From positions 1-18,443 of the forward strand of contig VGKK01000010.1 in the NCBI GenBank assembly GCA_016867095.1: a stretch of DNA of 18,443 nucleotides. Reading direction: 5' to 3'. The notes under the pieces were generated by a model. That model was given only the letters and a program-made list of their open reading frames with translations. It did no database searches and had not been told where the DNA came from. This DNA is from Candidatus Omnitrophota bacterium. GTDB lineage: Bacteria; Omnitrophota; Gorgyraeia; Gygaellales; Profunditerraquicolaceae. The position numbers and the translations under genes were made by a program. Position 1 is the stretch's first letter; the number at the start of each line of letters is the position of its first letter. Positions 1 to 6,222 of this stretch are shown here, piece by piece.

Positions 1-21
1 TCAGCGCTTCAACTCGAAGCA

Positions 22-49
22 TCCTGAGCGAGCGAAGCGAGTCGAAGGA
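22..49 (+). repeat. GA-mismatch hairpin repeat before rpsF
   Basis: The arms TCCT and AGGA pair, with GA opposite GA just inside them (TCCT-GA-G ... C-GA-AGGA). This is the shortest member of the hairpin family seen at six other junctions in the window. Its right end (GAAGGAG, 44-50) also serves as the ribosome binding site of rpsF. A small separate hairpin, GCTTC/GAAGC at 6-20, lies just to the left. From memory, similar repeats (CCCTGAG...TCGAAGGG) are scattered in many bacterial genomes; this was not checked. Confidence 0.55.
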
Positions 50-57
50 GTAATCTA

Positions 58-345
58 ATGAATAAATACGAAGCAATGTTTTTAGTCAAGCCGGATTTAT
101 CCGAGGAAGATAAGAAGGCCCTCCTTAGCCAGATTAACGAAGTAGTCACCAAGCATAACGGCGCCGTCAGCTCGGCGAACATCTGGTCGGAGAAAAGGAA
201 ATTATTTTTTCCCCTGAAAAGATACCGCGAGGCGATATATTACCTGGTGAATTTTACCCTGGCGCCCCTGTCCGTAAAGGACATAAATCAGGCATACCGG
301 CTTAATGAGAATATCTTGAGGTTTCTGATTACCAGGGCGCAATAA
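58..345 (+). CDS. rpsF: Ribosomal protein bS6
   Basis: Small-subunit ribosomal protein S6, which binds 16S rRNA together with bS18 in the 30S platform. The 95-residue product has the usual bS6 length and begins with the typical MNKYEAMFLVKPDL. The centre has the WSEKRKL..PLKRYREAIYYLVNF pattern, and the C-terminus (RLNENILRFLITR) matches the last strand of the family. A strong ribosome binding site (AAGGAG, 45-50) lies 7 nt before the ATG and sits in the right arm of a hairpin repeat. It is the first gene of an rpsF-ssb-rpsR-rplI-dnaB run, an order found in many bacteria. Identification is from sequence pattern and context, which agree. Confidence 0.96.
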   Translation: MNKYEAMFLVKPDLSEEDKKALLSQINEVVTKHNGAVSSANIWSEKRKLFFPLKRYREAIYYLVNFTLAPLSVKDINQAYRLNENILRFLITRAQ

Positions 346-360
346 AAAAGAGAGGACGAT

Positions 361-819
361 ATGGCTAATTATAACAAAGTATTGCTGATGGGCAACTTGA
401 CGAAAGATCCGGAACTGCGCTATACCCCGCAGGGCACGGCCGTGGTTAATCTGCGCCTGGCGATAAACAGGAAGTTCCGCGCCAAGAACCAGGAGTTAAA
501 AGAAGAAGTTTGTTTTGTGACGGCAGTGGCCTGGGACAAGCAGGCGGAAACCTGCAACCAGTATTTGCGTAAGGGCAGCCCGGTTTTTGTGGAAGGCAGG
601 CTCCAGTCGCGCAGCTTTGAAGATAGCGCCGGGCAAAAACGCAATGTGATTGAAGTCAGGGCTGAGCGCATTCAGTTTTTAAGGGCGCAATCGGCAAAAC
701 CGGAGACAGGGCCTATTCCGGCAGCGGACCTTTCTGAAGTTTCTACTACGGCGGACAGCTGGCTGGAAGATTCATCCGAACACAAGCAGGAAAGCGAGGA
801 TGCAGCAGATGAGAGTTAA
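361..819 (+). CDS. ssb: Single-stranded DNA-binding protein
   Basis: Binds single-stranded DNA during replication, recombination and repair. Residues 1-110 form a typical bacterial SSB OB fold: MANYNKVLLMGNLTKDPELRY at the start, the FVTAVAWDKQAE strand, and YLRKGSPVFVEGRLQSRSF. The remaining 40 or so residues are an acidic, disordered-looking tail. The usual end motif (DDDIPF or similar, which docks partner proteins) is absent; the protein ends EDAADES. A GAGG motif at 352-355 lies 5 nt before the ATG. The last bases overlap the start of rpsR, as expected for a co-translated operon. Length 152 residues is normal for the family. Confidence 0.95.
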   Translation: MANYNKVLLMGNLTKDPELRYTPQGTAVVNLRLAINRKFRAKNQELKEEVCFVTAVAWDKQAETCNQYLRKGSPVFVEGRLQSRSFEDSAGQKRNVIEVRAERIQFLRAQSAKPETGPIPAADLSEVSTTADSWLEDSSEHKQESEDAADES

Positions 820-1066
820 GACTAAGAGGATTGCCAAGAAGAAAGATAAGTTTTTAATAATGAGGAGGAGGGTCTGCAGGTTTTGCAGGAATAAAGTCAA
901 GAACATAGATTACAAGGATATAAAATTATTGGAGTCGTTCGTCACGGAAAAGGGCAAGATTACTTCCACGCGCTCTTCGGGCAATTGCGCCAAGCACCAG
1001 AGGGCGGTAGCGGAGGCGATAAAAAAAGCCAGGTTTATTTCCTTAATACCTTATGTGCGTTATTAA
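809..1066 (+). CDS. rpsR: Ribosomal protein bS18
   Basis: Small-subunit ribosomal protein S18, the rRNA-binding partner of bS6. The basic N-terminus is followed by CRFC, then a NIDYKDIKLLESFVTEKGKI segment and the diagnostic RSSGNCAKHQR..AEAIKKARFISLIPYV end. The CxxC plus GNCAKH residues could form a zinc site, as in the C+ forms of some ribosomal proteins. Two ATGs are possible, at 800 and 809. I prefer 809 because GAGGA at 796-800 lies 8 nt upstream and the protein then starts MRVKTKR at normal length (85 residues). The gene overlaps the end of ssb by 11 nt, which suggests translational coupling. Confidence 0.94.
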   Translation: MRVKTKRIAKKKDKFLIMRRRVCRFCRNKVKNIDYKDIKLLESFVTEKGKITSTRSSGNCAKHQRAVAEAIKKARFISLIPYVRY

Positions 1067-1069
1067 ACT

Positions 1070-1516
1070 ATGGAAGTCATTTTAAACCAGGATGTCGCTA
1101 AAATCGGCCGGAGCGGACAGGTGGTTAAGGTAAAAGACGGTTTTGCCCGTAATTTTCTTATCCCCAACGGCCTGGCTGTGCCTTTAACCCCCGCCAACCT
1201 TAAAGCCCTGGAGCAGCAGAAGCAGAAAAAAACCCTGCAGCTGGAGAAGGCCAAAAAAGAAGCGGAGGAACTTAAGGAGAAGATAGCGGGTTTGTCTTTG
1301 ACCCTGACGGTCCTGGCCAAGGAAGAAGGGGAGGAATTGTACGGGAGCGTGACCGCGCCGGACATTGCCGCTGCCTTGAGGGAAGAGGGTTTAGAGATTG
1401 ATAAAAATTCCATTATCATAGAAGAACCGATAAAGTCTTTGGGGATATATGAAGTGCCGGTCAAATTGCATCCGGAAGTTGAGGCGAAAGTAAAAGTCTG
1501 GGTGGTAAAGAAGTAA
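1070..1516 (+). CDS. rplI: Ribosomal protein bL9
   Basis: Large-subunit ribosomal protein L9, a two-domain rRNA-binding protein joined by a long helix. The N-terminal domain reads MEVILNQDVAKIGRSGQVVKVKDG (family norm: VILL.DV..LG..G.VV.VK.GYARNFL.P.G.A). A charged helix (residues about 45-80) leads to the C-terminal domain containing LYGSVTAPDIAAAL and IKSLGIYEVPVKLHPEV. Length 148 residues is typical. The start lies 3 nt after the rpsR stop with no separate ribosome binding site, so translation is probably coupled. Its TAA stop is also the first three bases of a hairpin repeat. Confidence 0.96.
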   Translation: MEVILNQDVAKIGRSGQVVKVKDGFARNFLIPNGLAVPLTPANLKALEQQKQKKTLQLEKAKKEAEELKEKIAGLSLTLTVLAKEEGEELYGSVTAPDIAAALREEGLEIDKNSIIIEEPIKSLGIYEVPVKLHPEVEAKVKVWVVKK

Positions 1517-1557
1517 GTGAGGCCACAACTTATGGAGCGAGTGCGAACATAAATGGC
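1514..1557 (+). repeat. Eroded GA-mismatch hairpin at rplI-dnaB junction
   Basis: Begins TAAGTGAGGCCA like the copies after dnaB and bamA, with an inner stem CTTATG/CATAA and a second GAG...CGA pair inside it. The right arm is degenerate: where other copies read TGGCCGAACTTA this one reads ATGGCTAATAA. Those bases are the first codons of dnaB (ATG at 1553). The whole rplI-dnaB spacer is therefore one repeat, and the dnaB start lies at the foot of its stem. No ribosome binding site of normal spacing is visible. Confidence 0.6.
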
Positions 1558-2896
1558 TAATAACGCGGTAATGCTGGAAAAAGTGCCGCCGCAAAATTTG
1601 GAAGCGGAGATGGCGGTCCTGGGTTCAATGCTTATTGACGAGGACGCTATCGGCGTGGCGGCAGAAACCTTAACCAGCGATTCTTTCTATAATGACAGCC
1701 ATAGGAAGATATTTGAGACCATCCTTGTCCTCTATAACGCCAATAAGGCGGTAGACCTTATTACCCTCACCAATGAATTAAAAAGAAACGAGCTCCTTGA
1801 CGGGGTGGGTGGAGCCAGTTTTTTAACGAGCCTGGTAAATTCCGTGCCCACCGCCGCCAATATCAGCCACTACGTTGGAATAGTAAAAGAAAAGAGCATC
1901 CTGAGGACATTGATAAACAACTCCACCAAGATCCTATCTTTGTGTTACGAAAACCAGGATAATGTTGACGCCCTGGTGGATGAGGCGGAGAAGCTGGTCT
2001 TTGAAGTCAGCGACAGCAAATCGCAGGGCACTTATCTGCACCTGAAGGAGATTGTTAAAGACAGTATTGAGACCATCGACAAGCTTTACCAGAAGAAGGC
2101 GCATGTTACCGGTATACCCACCGGTTACATAGATTTTGATATTAAGACCGCGGGCCTGCAGCCTTCGGATTTAGTAGTGATTGCCGGCAGGCCTTCTATG
2201 GGCAAGAGCGCCCTGGCTATCGGCATCGCTGAATACGCCGGCGTAATAGAAAAAATTCCCGTGGCTATTTTTAGCATAGAAATGTCCAAGGAGCAGCTGG
2301 TGCAGCGGATGCTCTGTTCTCACGCCAAGGTGGACGCGCACAAGGTGAGGACAGGGTACCTGTCCACTTCGGATTGGCCGCGCCTGACCGCTGCCGCCGG
2401 GAAACTTTCCGAGGCGCCCATCTTTATAGACGATTCACCGGCGATTTCCGTGATGGAGCTGCGCGCCAAGGCGCGCCGGTTGAAGGCCCATCATGATATC
2501 CAGTTAATTGTTTTAGATTATATGCAGCTGATGCGCGGTTCATCAAGCCGGGTGGAAAACAGGCAGCAGGAGATTTCCGAGATTTCCTCTTCCTTAAAGG
2601 CGCTGGCGCGGGAATTGCATGTTCCGGTGGTGGCCATCAGCCAGTTATCCCGGGCAGTGGAGTCGCGCACCGACCATCGTCCGCAGCTCTCCGACCTGCG
2701 GGAATCCGGGGCCATAGAACAGGATGCTGATGTGGTAGTATTGATTTTGCGGGAGGAGTATTACAATCCCACTTCGGATAATCAGGGCATAGCCGAGGTC
2801 ATTATCGCCAAGCAGCGCAACGGCCCGGTAGGCTCTTTAAAGCTGTCCTTTATTAAGGAATATACGCGCTTTGAGAATATCGCGCGGGTAGAGTAA
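1553..2896 (+). CDS. dnaB: Replicative DNA helicase DnaB
   Basis: Hexameric 5'-3' helicase that unwinds DNA at the replication fork. The N-terminal all-helical domain starts at VPPQNLEAEMAVLGSMLID (about residues 11-29). A linker around residues 155-185 leads to the RecA-like C-terminal domain. Walker A is GRPSMGKSA (residues 212-220, catalytic K218); Walker B is LIVLDYMQL (about 318-326). ISQLSRAVE.R....P.LSDLRESGAIEQDAD and KQRNGP carry the usual DnaB motifs, including the likely arginine finger. Length 447 is normal, and there is no intein. The ATG at 1553 was chosen for family length; an internal ATG at 1571 is possible. The upstream spacer is a hairpin repeat with no clear ribosome binding site. 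Confidence 0.96.
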   Translation: MANNAVMLEKVPPQNLEAEMAVLGSMLIDEDAIGVAAETLTSDSFYNDSHRKIFETILVLYNANKAVDLITLTNELKRNELLDGVGGASFLTSLVNSVPTAANISHYVGIVKEKSILRTLINNSTKILSLCYENQDNVDALVDEAEKLVFEVSDSKSQGTYLHLKEIVKDSIETIDKLYQKKAHVTGIPTGYIDFDIKTAGLQPSDLVVIAGRPSMGKSALAIGIAEYAGVIEKIPVAIFSIEMSKEQLVQRMLCSHAKVDAHKVRTGYLSTSDWPRLTAAAGKLSEAPIFIDDSPAISVMELRAKARRLKAHHDIQLIVLDYMQLMRGSSSRVENRQQEISEISSSLKALARELHVPVVAISQLSRAVESRTDHRPQLSDLRESGAIEQDADVVVLILREEYYNPTSDNQGIAEVIIAKQRNGPVGSLKLSFIKEYTRFENIARVE

Positions 2897-2993
2897 GTGA
2901 GGCCATAACTTATGGAGCGAGCACCCGGCTGTATCGGAACAGCCGGTGTGCCGCTTGTGCGGCAAGCGAACATAAGTTATTTGGCCGAACTTA
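2894..2993 (+). repeat. GA-mismatch hairpin, unit A1, after dnaB
   Basis: A 100-nt nested palindrome that starts at the dnaB stop codon. Outer arms are TAAGT-GA-GGCCA and TGGCC-GA-ACTTA, so GA faces GA between two paired blocks. Inside are TAACTTATG/CATAAGTTA, a second GAG...CGA pair and two smaller hairpins (CACCGGCTGT-like and CCGCTTG-like). It forms the left half of a compound with the C-rich palindrome at 2997-3049 and the inverted unit at 3050-3114. Confidence 0.75.
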
Positions 2994-2996
2994 CCC

Positions 2997-3049
2997 CCCC
3001 CACACCAATTGATATTTAGCCGAGGCTATACTACCAATTGGTGTGGGGG
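2997..3049. repeat. C-rich palindrome, copy 1
   Basis: Perfect 14-bp inverted repeats, CCCCCACACCAATT (2997-3010) and its complement (3036-3049), enclose a 25-nt loop (3011-3035) that begins GATATTTAGCC. The same arms, the same run of eight C, and the same outer flanks recur at 5572-5624, but there the loop is the exact reverse complement. Confidence 0.9.
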
Positions 3050-3114
3050 TTAATTCGCGCAATAACTTACGTCGTCCGCCTGTGGCGGACTTCCGTAAGT
3101 TATGCGCTCATTTA
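3050..3114 (-). repeat. GA-mismatch hairpin, unit B1, before bamA
   Basis: Inverted relative to unit A1. Read on the - strand it is AAT-GA-GCGCA ... TGCGC-GA-ATT, with an inner stem ATAACTTACG/CGTAAGTTAT and a central GTCCGCC/GGCGGAC hairpin. The stem bases differ from those of A1, but pairing and the GA/GA step are kept. It ends 7 nt before the proposed bamA -35 element. Confidence 0.75.
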
Positions 3115-3121
3115 AAATCGG

Positions 3122-3150
3122 TTGCTTAAAGCGGCCGGTTCCTATATAAT
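3122..3150 (+). promoter_or_regulatory. Putative sigma-70-type promoter of bamA
   Basis: TTGCTT (3122-3127) and TATAAT (3145-3150) are separated by 17 bp. Transcription would start near 3157, only about 4 nt before the ATG at 3161, and no ribosome binding site is visible. The bamA message may therefore be leaderless or nearly so. Inferred from motif match only. Confidence 0.55.
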
Positions 3151-3160
3151 ATTAAATATT

Positions 3161-5509
3161 ATGCGCCGGATATTTCTGATATTTTTTTTAATCTTAAGCG
3201 TTAATTCTTTATTATTCGCTCAAGAAAAACCCTCCCCGGAACAGCAGGCAGTTTCCCCGTCTGAGCCGCAAGCCCAAAAATTAGTTACCGCCATAGAAGT
3301 AAAAGGCAATAAGTCCATAAGCACCAATACCGTTATCTCCAAGATGAAGACGCGGGTAGGCCAACCCTATCAGGAAAATGTGATTAGCGACGATTTAAAA
3401 CGGCTTTATCTTTTGGGTTTCTTCAGGGAAGGCACCAGCATTGATACCCAGGATTATAAAGGCGGGGTCAAGGTTATCGTCAGCGTAGTGGAAAGGCCGA
3501 TTATTGAAAAAATCAGCTTTTCCGGGATGAGGCGTATTACAGCCAGCGACCAAAAACTGAAAGAGTCGTTAAAATCAAAAGAAAACCAGTATTTGGACTA
3601 TCCCAGCCTGGCGGAGGATATACGCACGCTGGAAAAAATGTATGAGAAAATAGGCTACAGCCGGGTGCAGATAAATTACCAGCTGGCCATGAATAATGAA
3701 ACGAATAAGGTGAAGGTTCAGTTTAATGTGGCTGAAGGCAAGAGGTTAAGGATTAAAAATATCTCCGTGGAAGGCAACCCCAGCTTTACCGGCCGGCGTA
3801 TCTTAAAATTAATGAAGACCAAGCGCGCCTGGTTTTTTAATGCCGGGGCATTAAAAGAGGAAGTGCTCAAAGAAGACATTGAGCGCGTCAGGGCGTTTTA
3901 TCACCGGCAGGGTTTCGCGGACGCCGTGGTTAATTATGACGTTTCCGCCGATACCGCTAAACCGTTTCTCTTGTATATCAAGCTGGCCATCCAGGAAGGC
4001 AGGAAATATCTGGTAGGCGATGTTACTATGCAGGGTAATAAAGATATCCGGGAAAAGGAGATCCTGGCGCGCCTGAAAGAGTGCGTCCCCGGAAAGGTTT
4101 TTAGCCAGGAAGCCTTAAAAGAGGATGTGGCTAACATCCAGGGTTTGTATTTTGACCGCGGCTACATCATGGCGAATATACAGGAGACCACCGCCCTGAA
4201 CCCTTCTACCGGCCGCACGGATATCAATTATGATATTGCCGAAAATCAGATTGCCTATGTGGACAAGATTAAGGTAAGGGGCAACGTGAAAACCAAGGAT
4301 ATAGTAATCCGCCGGGAATTAAGGATCAGGCCCGGTGACAGGTTTGACGGCGATAAATTAAGGCGCAGCAAGGAAAGGCTGCAGAATTTAGGGTTCTTTG
4401 AAGAGATAAGTTACGATACCGAAGATACCCAGGCGCCGGATAAAAAGGATTTAGTGGTGGAGGTTAAGGAAACCAAGACCGGCGCTTTTAGTTTCGGCGG
4501 CGGTTACAGCTCCGTGGATGAATTTGTGGGGTTCGTGGAGGTTGAGCAGAAGAATTTTGACTGGAAGAATTTTCCTTATTTTACCGGCGACGGCCAGGAA
4601 CTTAAGTTCCGCGCGGCATTCGGGACGCTTAGCGATAACCTGACTTTAAGTTTTACCGAACCCTGGGTTTTTGATTATCCCGTATCTTTCGGTTTTGATG
4701 GTTATAAAGAAGACCACAAAAGGGAATCAGACGTAGGTTATGGTTATGATGAGGAGGTTGTTGGCGGGGACCTGCGTTTAGGCACAGAACTGTCAGAATA
4801 TACGAGGGGGAAGTTAACTTATCGTTATGATACCATAGATATCACCAACATTAACGAAGATGCCACCGATGACCTCAAGAAGGAATACGGCAGGAACAGC
4901 ATCAGCAGCTTGCAGGCAGGGCTTACCTATGACAGCCGTAATAGCGTATTTGATCCCACCAGCGGTAATGTAGTGGACGGCACAATAGAGTGCGCGGGCG
5001 GGCCGTTTGGCGGCGACAAGGATTACCTGAAATTCTTTGGCCGGATAAGCCATTATTTTCCGCTGTGGCGCGGTTCAGCCCTGGAATTAAGGGCAAGGGC
5101 GGGCCTGGCGGACCCTTATGATGACTCCAAAACCGTACCGATATATGAAAGATTTTTTGCCGGCGGCGCCTATACGATTAGAGGTTACCACGAAAGGAAG
5201 GTAGGTCCGATAGACCCTGCGTCTAAGGACCCCCTGGGCGGGGAATCAATGTTGATTGGCAACGCGGAATATACGTATCCGCTTTTTGACTTTATTAAGC
5301 TGGCCGCCTTTTATGATATAGGAAACGTTTGGGCAAAAGTGGATGACTTTGCTTCAGGCGGGTTAAAATCAAGCATCGGCCTGGGATTAAGGATTAGGAC
5401 CCCTATCGGCCCGATTATGCTTGATTACGGCATACCTTTTAACAAAGAGCCGGGCGAAGAAGACAAAAGCGAAGGCAGGTTTCATTTCAGTATGAGCCAT
5501 GGTTTTTAA
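3161..5509 (+). CDS. bamA: Outer-membrane protein assembly factor BamA
   Basis: Inserts beta-barrel proteins into the outer membrane; it confirms a two-membrane cell. From the ATG at 3161 the product has 782 residues, starting MRRIFLIFFLILSVNSLLFA followed by QEK, a clear signal peptide. A run of POTRA repeats follows (about residues 40-415; pattern I..I...GN..., e.g. IKNISVEGNPSF, VGDVTMQGNKDI, VDKIKVRGNVKT). The C-terminal half is a 16-strand barrel rich in alternating aromatic/polar residues, with YTIRGYHERK, the L6 (V/I)RG(F/Y) motif, and a final Phe (MSHGF), as expected of the outer-membrane export signal. An upstream TTG at 3122 would extend the frame but overlaps the proposed promoter and would bury the signal peptide. 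The gene is bracketed by two copies of a compound hairpin repeat. Confidence 0.95.
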   Translation: MRRIFLIFFLILSVNSLLFAQEKPSPEQQAVSPSEPQAQKLVTAIEVKGNKSISTNTVISKMKTRVGQPYQENVISDDLKRLYLLGFFREGTSIDTQDYKGGVKVIVSVVERPIIEKISFSGMRRITASDQKLKESLKSKENQYLDYPSLAEDIRTLEKMYEKIGYSRVQINYQLAMNNETNKVKVQFNVAEGKRLRIKNISVEGNPSFTGRRILKLMKTKRAWFFNAGALKEEVLKEDIERVRAFYHRQGFADAVVNYDVSADTAKPFLLYIKLAIQEGRKYLVGDVTMQGNKDIREKEILARLKECVPGKVFSQEALKEDVANIQGLYFDRGYIMANIQETTALNPSTGRTDINYDIAENQIAYVDKIKVRGNVKTKDIVIRRELRIRPGDRFDGDKLRRSKERLQNLGFFEEISYDTEDTQAPDKKDLVVEVKETKTGAFSFGGGYSSVDEFVGFVEVEQKNFDWKNFPYFTGDGQELKFRAAFGTLSDNLTLSFTEPWVFDYPVSFGFDGYKEDHKRESDVGYGYDEEVVGGDLRLGTELSEYTRGKLTYRYDTIDITNINEDATDDLKKEYGRNSISSLQAGLTYDSRNSVFDPTSGNVVDGTIECAGGPFGGDKDYLKFFGRISHYFPLWRGSALELRARAGLADPYDDSKTVPIYERFFAGGAYTIRGYHERKVGPIDPASKDPLGGESMLIGNAEYTYPLFDFIKLAAFYDIGNVWAKVDDFASGGLKSSIGLGLRIRTPIGPIMLDYGIPFNKEPGEEDKSEGRFHFSMSHGF

Positions 5510-5568
5510 GTGAGGCCATCCCCCCGCATTCTTGCAGAATGCAAGAAGGGGGATATGGGCTGAACTTA
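5507..5568 (+). repeat. GA-mismatch hairpin, unit A2, after bamA
   Basis: Starts at the bamA stop codon. Outer arms TAAGT-GA-GGCC and GGGCT-GA-ACTTA pair with one G-T wobble, and GA faces GA. The inner stem is TCCCCC/GGGGGA around a small GCATTCT/AGAATGC hairpin. The outer arms match unit A1, but the inner stem is entirely different. Confidence 0.72.
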
Positions 5569-5571
5569 CCC

Positions 5572-5624
5572 CCCCCACACCAATTGGTAGTATAGCCTCG
5601 GCTAAATATCAATTGGTGTGGGGG
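5572..5624. repeat. C-rich palindrome, copy 2 (loop inverted)
   Basis: The same 14-bp arms as copy 1 (CCCCCACACCAATT at 5572-5585, complement at 5611-5624). The 25-nt loop (5586-5610) begins GGTAGTATAGCC and is the exact reverse complement of the loop in copy 1, while the flanking ACTTAC and TTAATTCGC are in the same orientation in both. Confidence 0.9.
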
Positions 5625-5690
5625 TTAATTCGCCCCTGCCGTTTTGCTTCGCTTTTGCGATAGCAAAACGAAGCAGCAGGGGCTCATTAA
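5625..5690 (-). repeat. GA-mismatch hairpin, unit B2, before skp
   Basis: On the - strand: TTAAT-GA-GCCCCTGC ... GCAGGGGC-GA-ATTAA, perfectly paired apart from the GA/GA step, with an inner CGTTTTGCT/AGCAAAACG stem. It ends immediately before the skp ribosome binding site (AGGAGG, 5691-5696). Confidence 0.75.
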
Positions 5691-5703
5691 AGGAGGAAGT
5701 AAG

Positions 5704-6222
5704 ATGGCAAGGACAGCAAAGTTTTTTTTAGGGATGGTTGTCGGTTTAACTTTTTTGGCGGGGGCGGCTGGCTTAGCCCTGGCAGCGGAGAAGAAATTAG
5801 CCTACGTGGACTTAAGCCGCATTTTTAGCGAATATAGCAAGACTAAAAGTTACGACAAAACACTGAGCGATAAGGAATCCAGTTATGAGGCGGAAAGAAA
5901 TAAGAAAGTGGAGGAAGTAAAGCAGCTGCAGGATAAGGTAAATTTACTGAGCGACAAGGAAAAAGAGGCCAAAAAGCCGGATTTAGATGCCAAGATTAAG
6001 ACGCTGCAGGAATTTGACCGCCAGAAGCAGACCGACCTGCGCAAAGAGCAGGACGAAAAGATGAAGGAGCTATTGAAAGACATTGAGGATGTAATCAAGA
6101 AATACGCGGAGAAAGAAGGCTATTCCATGGTATTCAATAACCGCGTCCTGGTTTATGAAGATAAGACTATGGATATTACCGAGAAAATTATTGATCTTTT
6201 GAATAAAGGCAGTAAGAAGTAA
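5704..6222 (+). CDS. skp: Skp/OmpH-like periplasmic chaperone
   Basis: Periplasmic chaperone that holds unfolded outer-membrane proteins on their way to BamA. The ATG at 5704 follows a strong AGGAGG (5691-5696, 7 nt spacing); an upstream in-frame start at 5644 lies inside the hairpin repeat and is rejected. The product has 172 residues. MARTAKFFLGMVVGLTFLAG with a following small-residue stretch (ALAA) is a signal peptide. The mature part starts KKLAYVDLSRIFSEYSKTK, the OmpH family opening, followed by a long charged coiled coil (about residues 55-135) and a short C-terminal strand region ending DITEKIIDLLNK. Its TAATG overlap couples it to lpxD. The bamA-skp-lpxD order is common in diderm bacteria. 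Confidence 0.9.
   Translation: MARTAKFFLGMVVGLTFLAGAAGLALAAEKKLAYVDLSRIFSEYSKTKSYDKTLSDKESSYEAERNKKVEEVKQLQDKVNLLSDKEKEAKKPDLDAKIKTLQEFDRQKQTDLRKEQDEKMKELLKDIEDVIKKYAEKEGYSMVFNNRVLVYEDKTMDITEKIIDLLNKGSKK

Noticed and set aside
2997..3049. Invertible promoter in the 25-base loop
   Set aside because: TATACT in the loop of copy 1 has no -35 box at a suitable distance, and bamA has a better promoter at 3122-3150.
2894..5690. CRISPR array
   Set aside because: The repeats are palindromic, few, unevenly spaced and lack uniform spacers.
5644..5703. Earlier start for skp, adding 20 residues
   Set aside because: It lies inside a hairpin repeat, would hide the signal peptide, and lacks a ribosome binding site; the ATG at 5704 has an ideal one.
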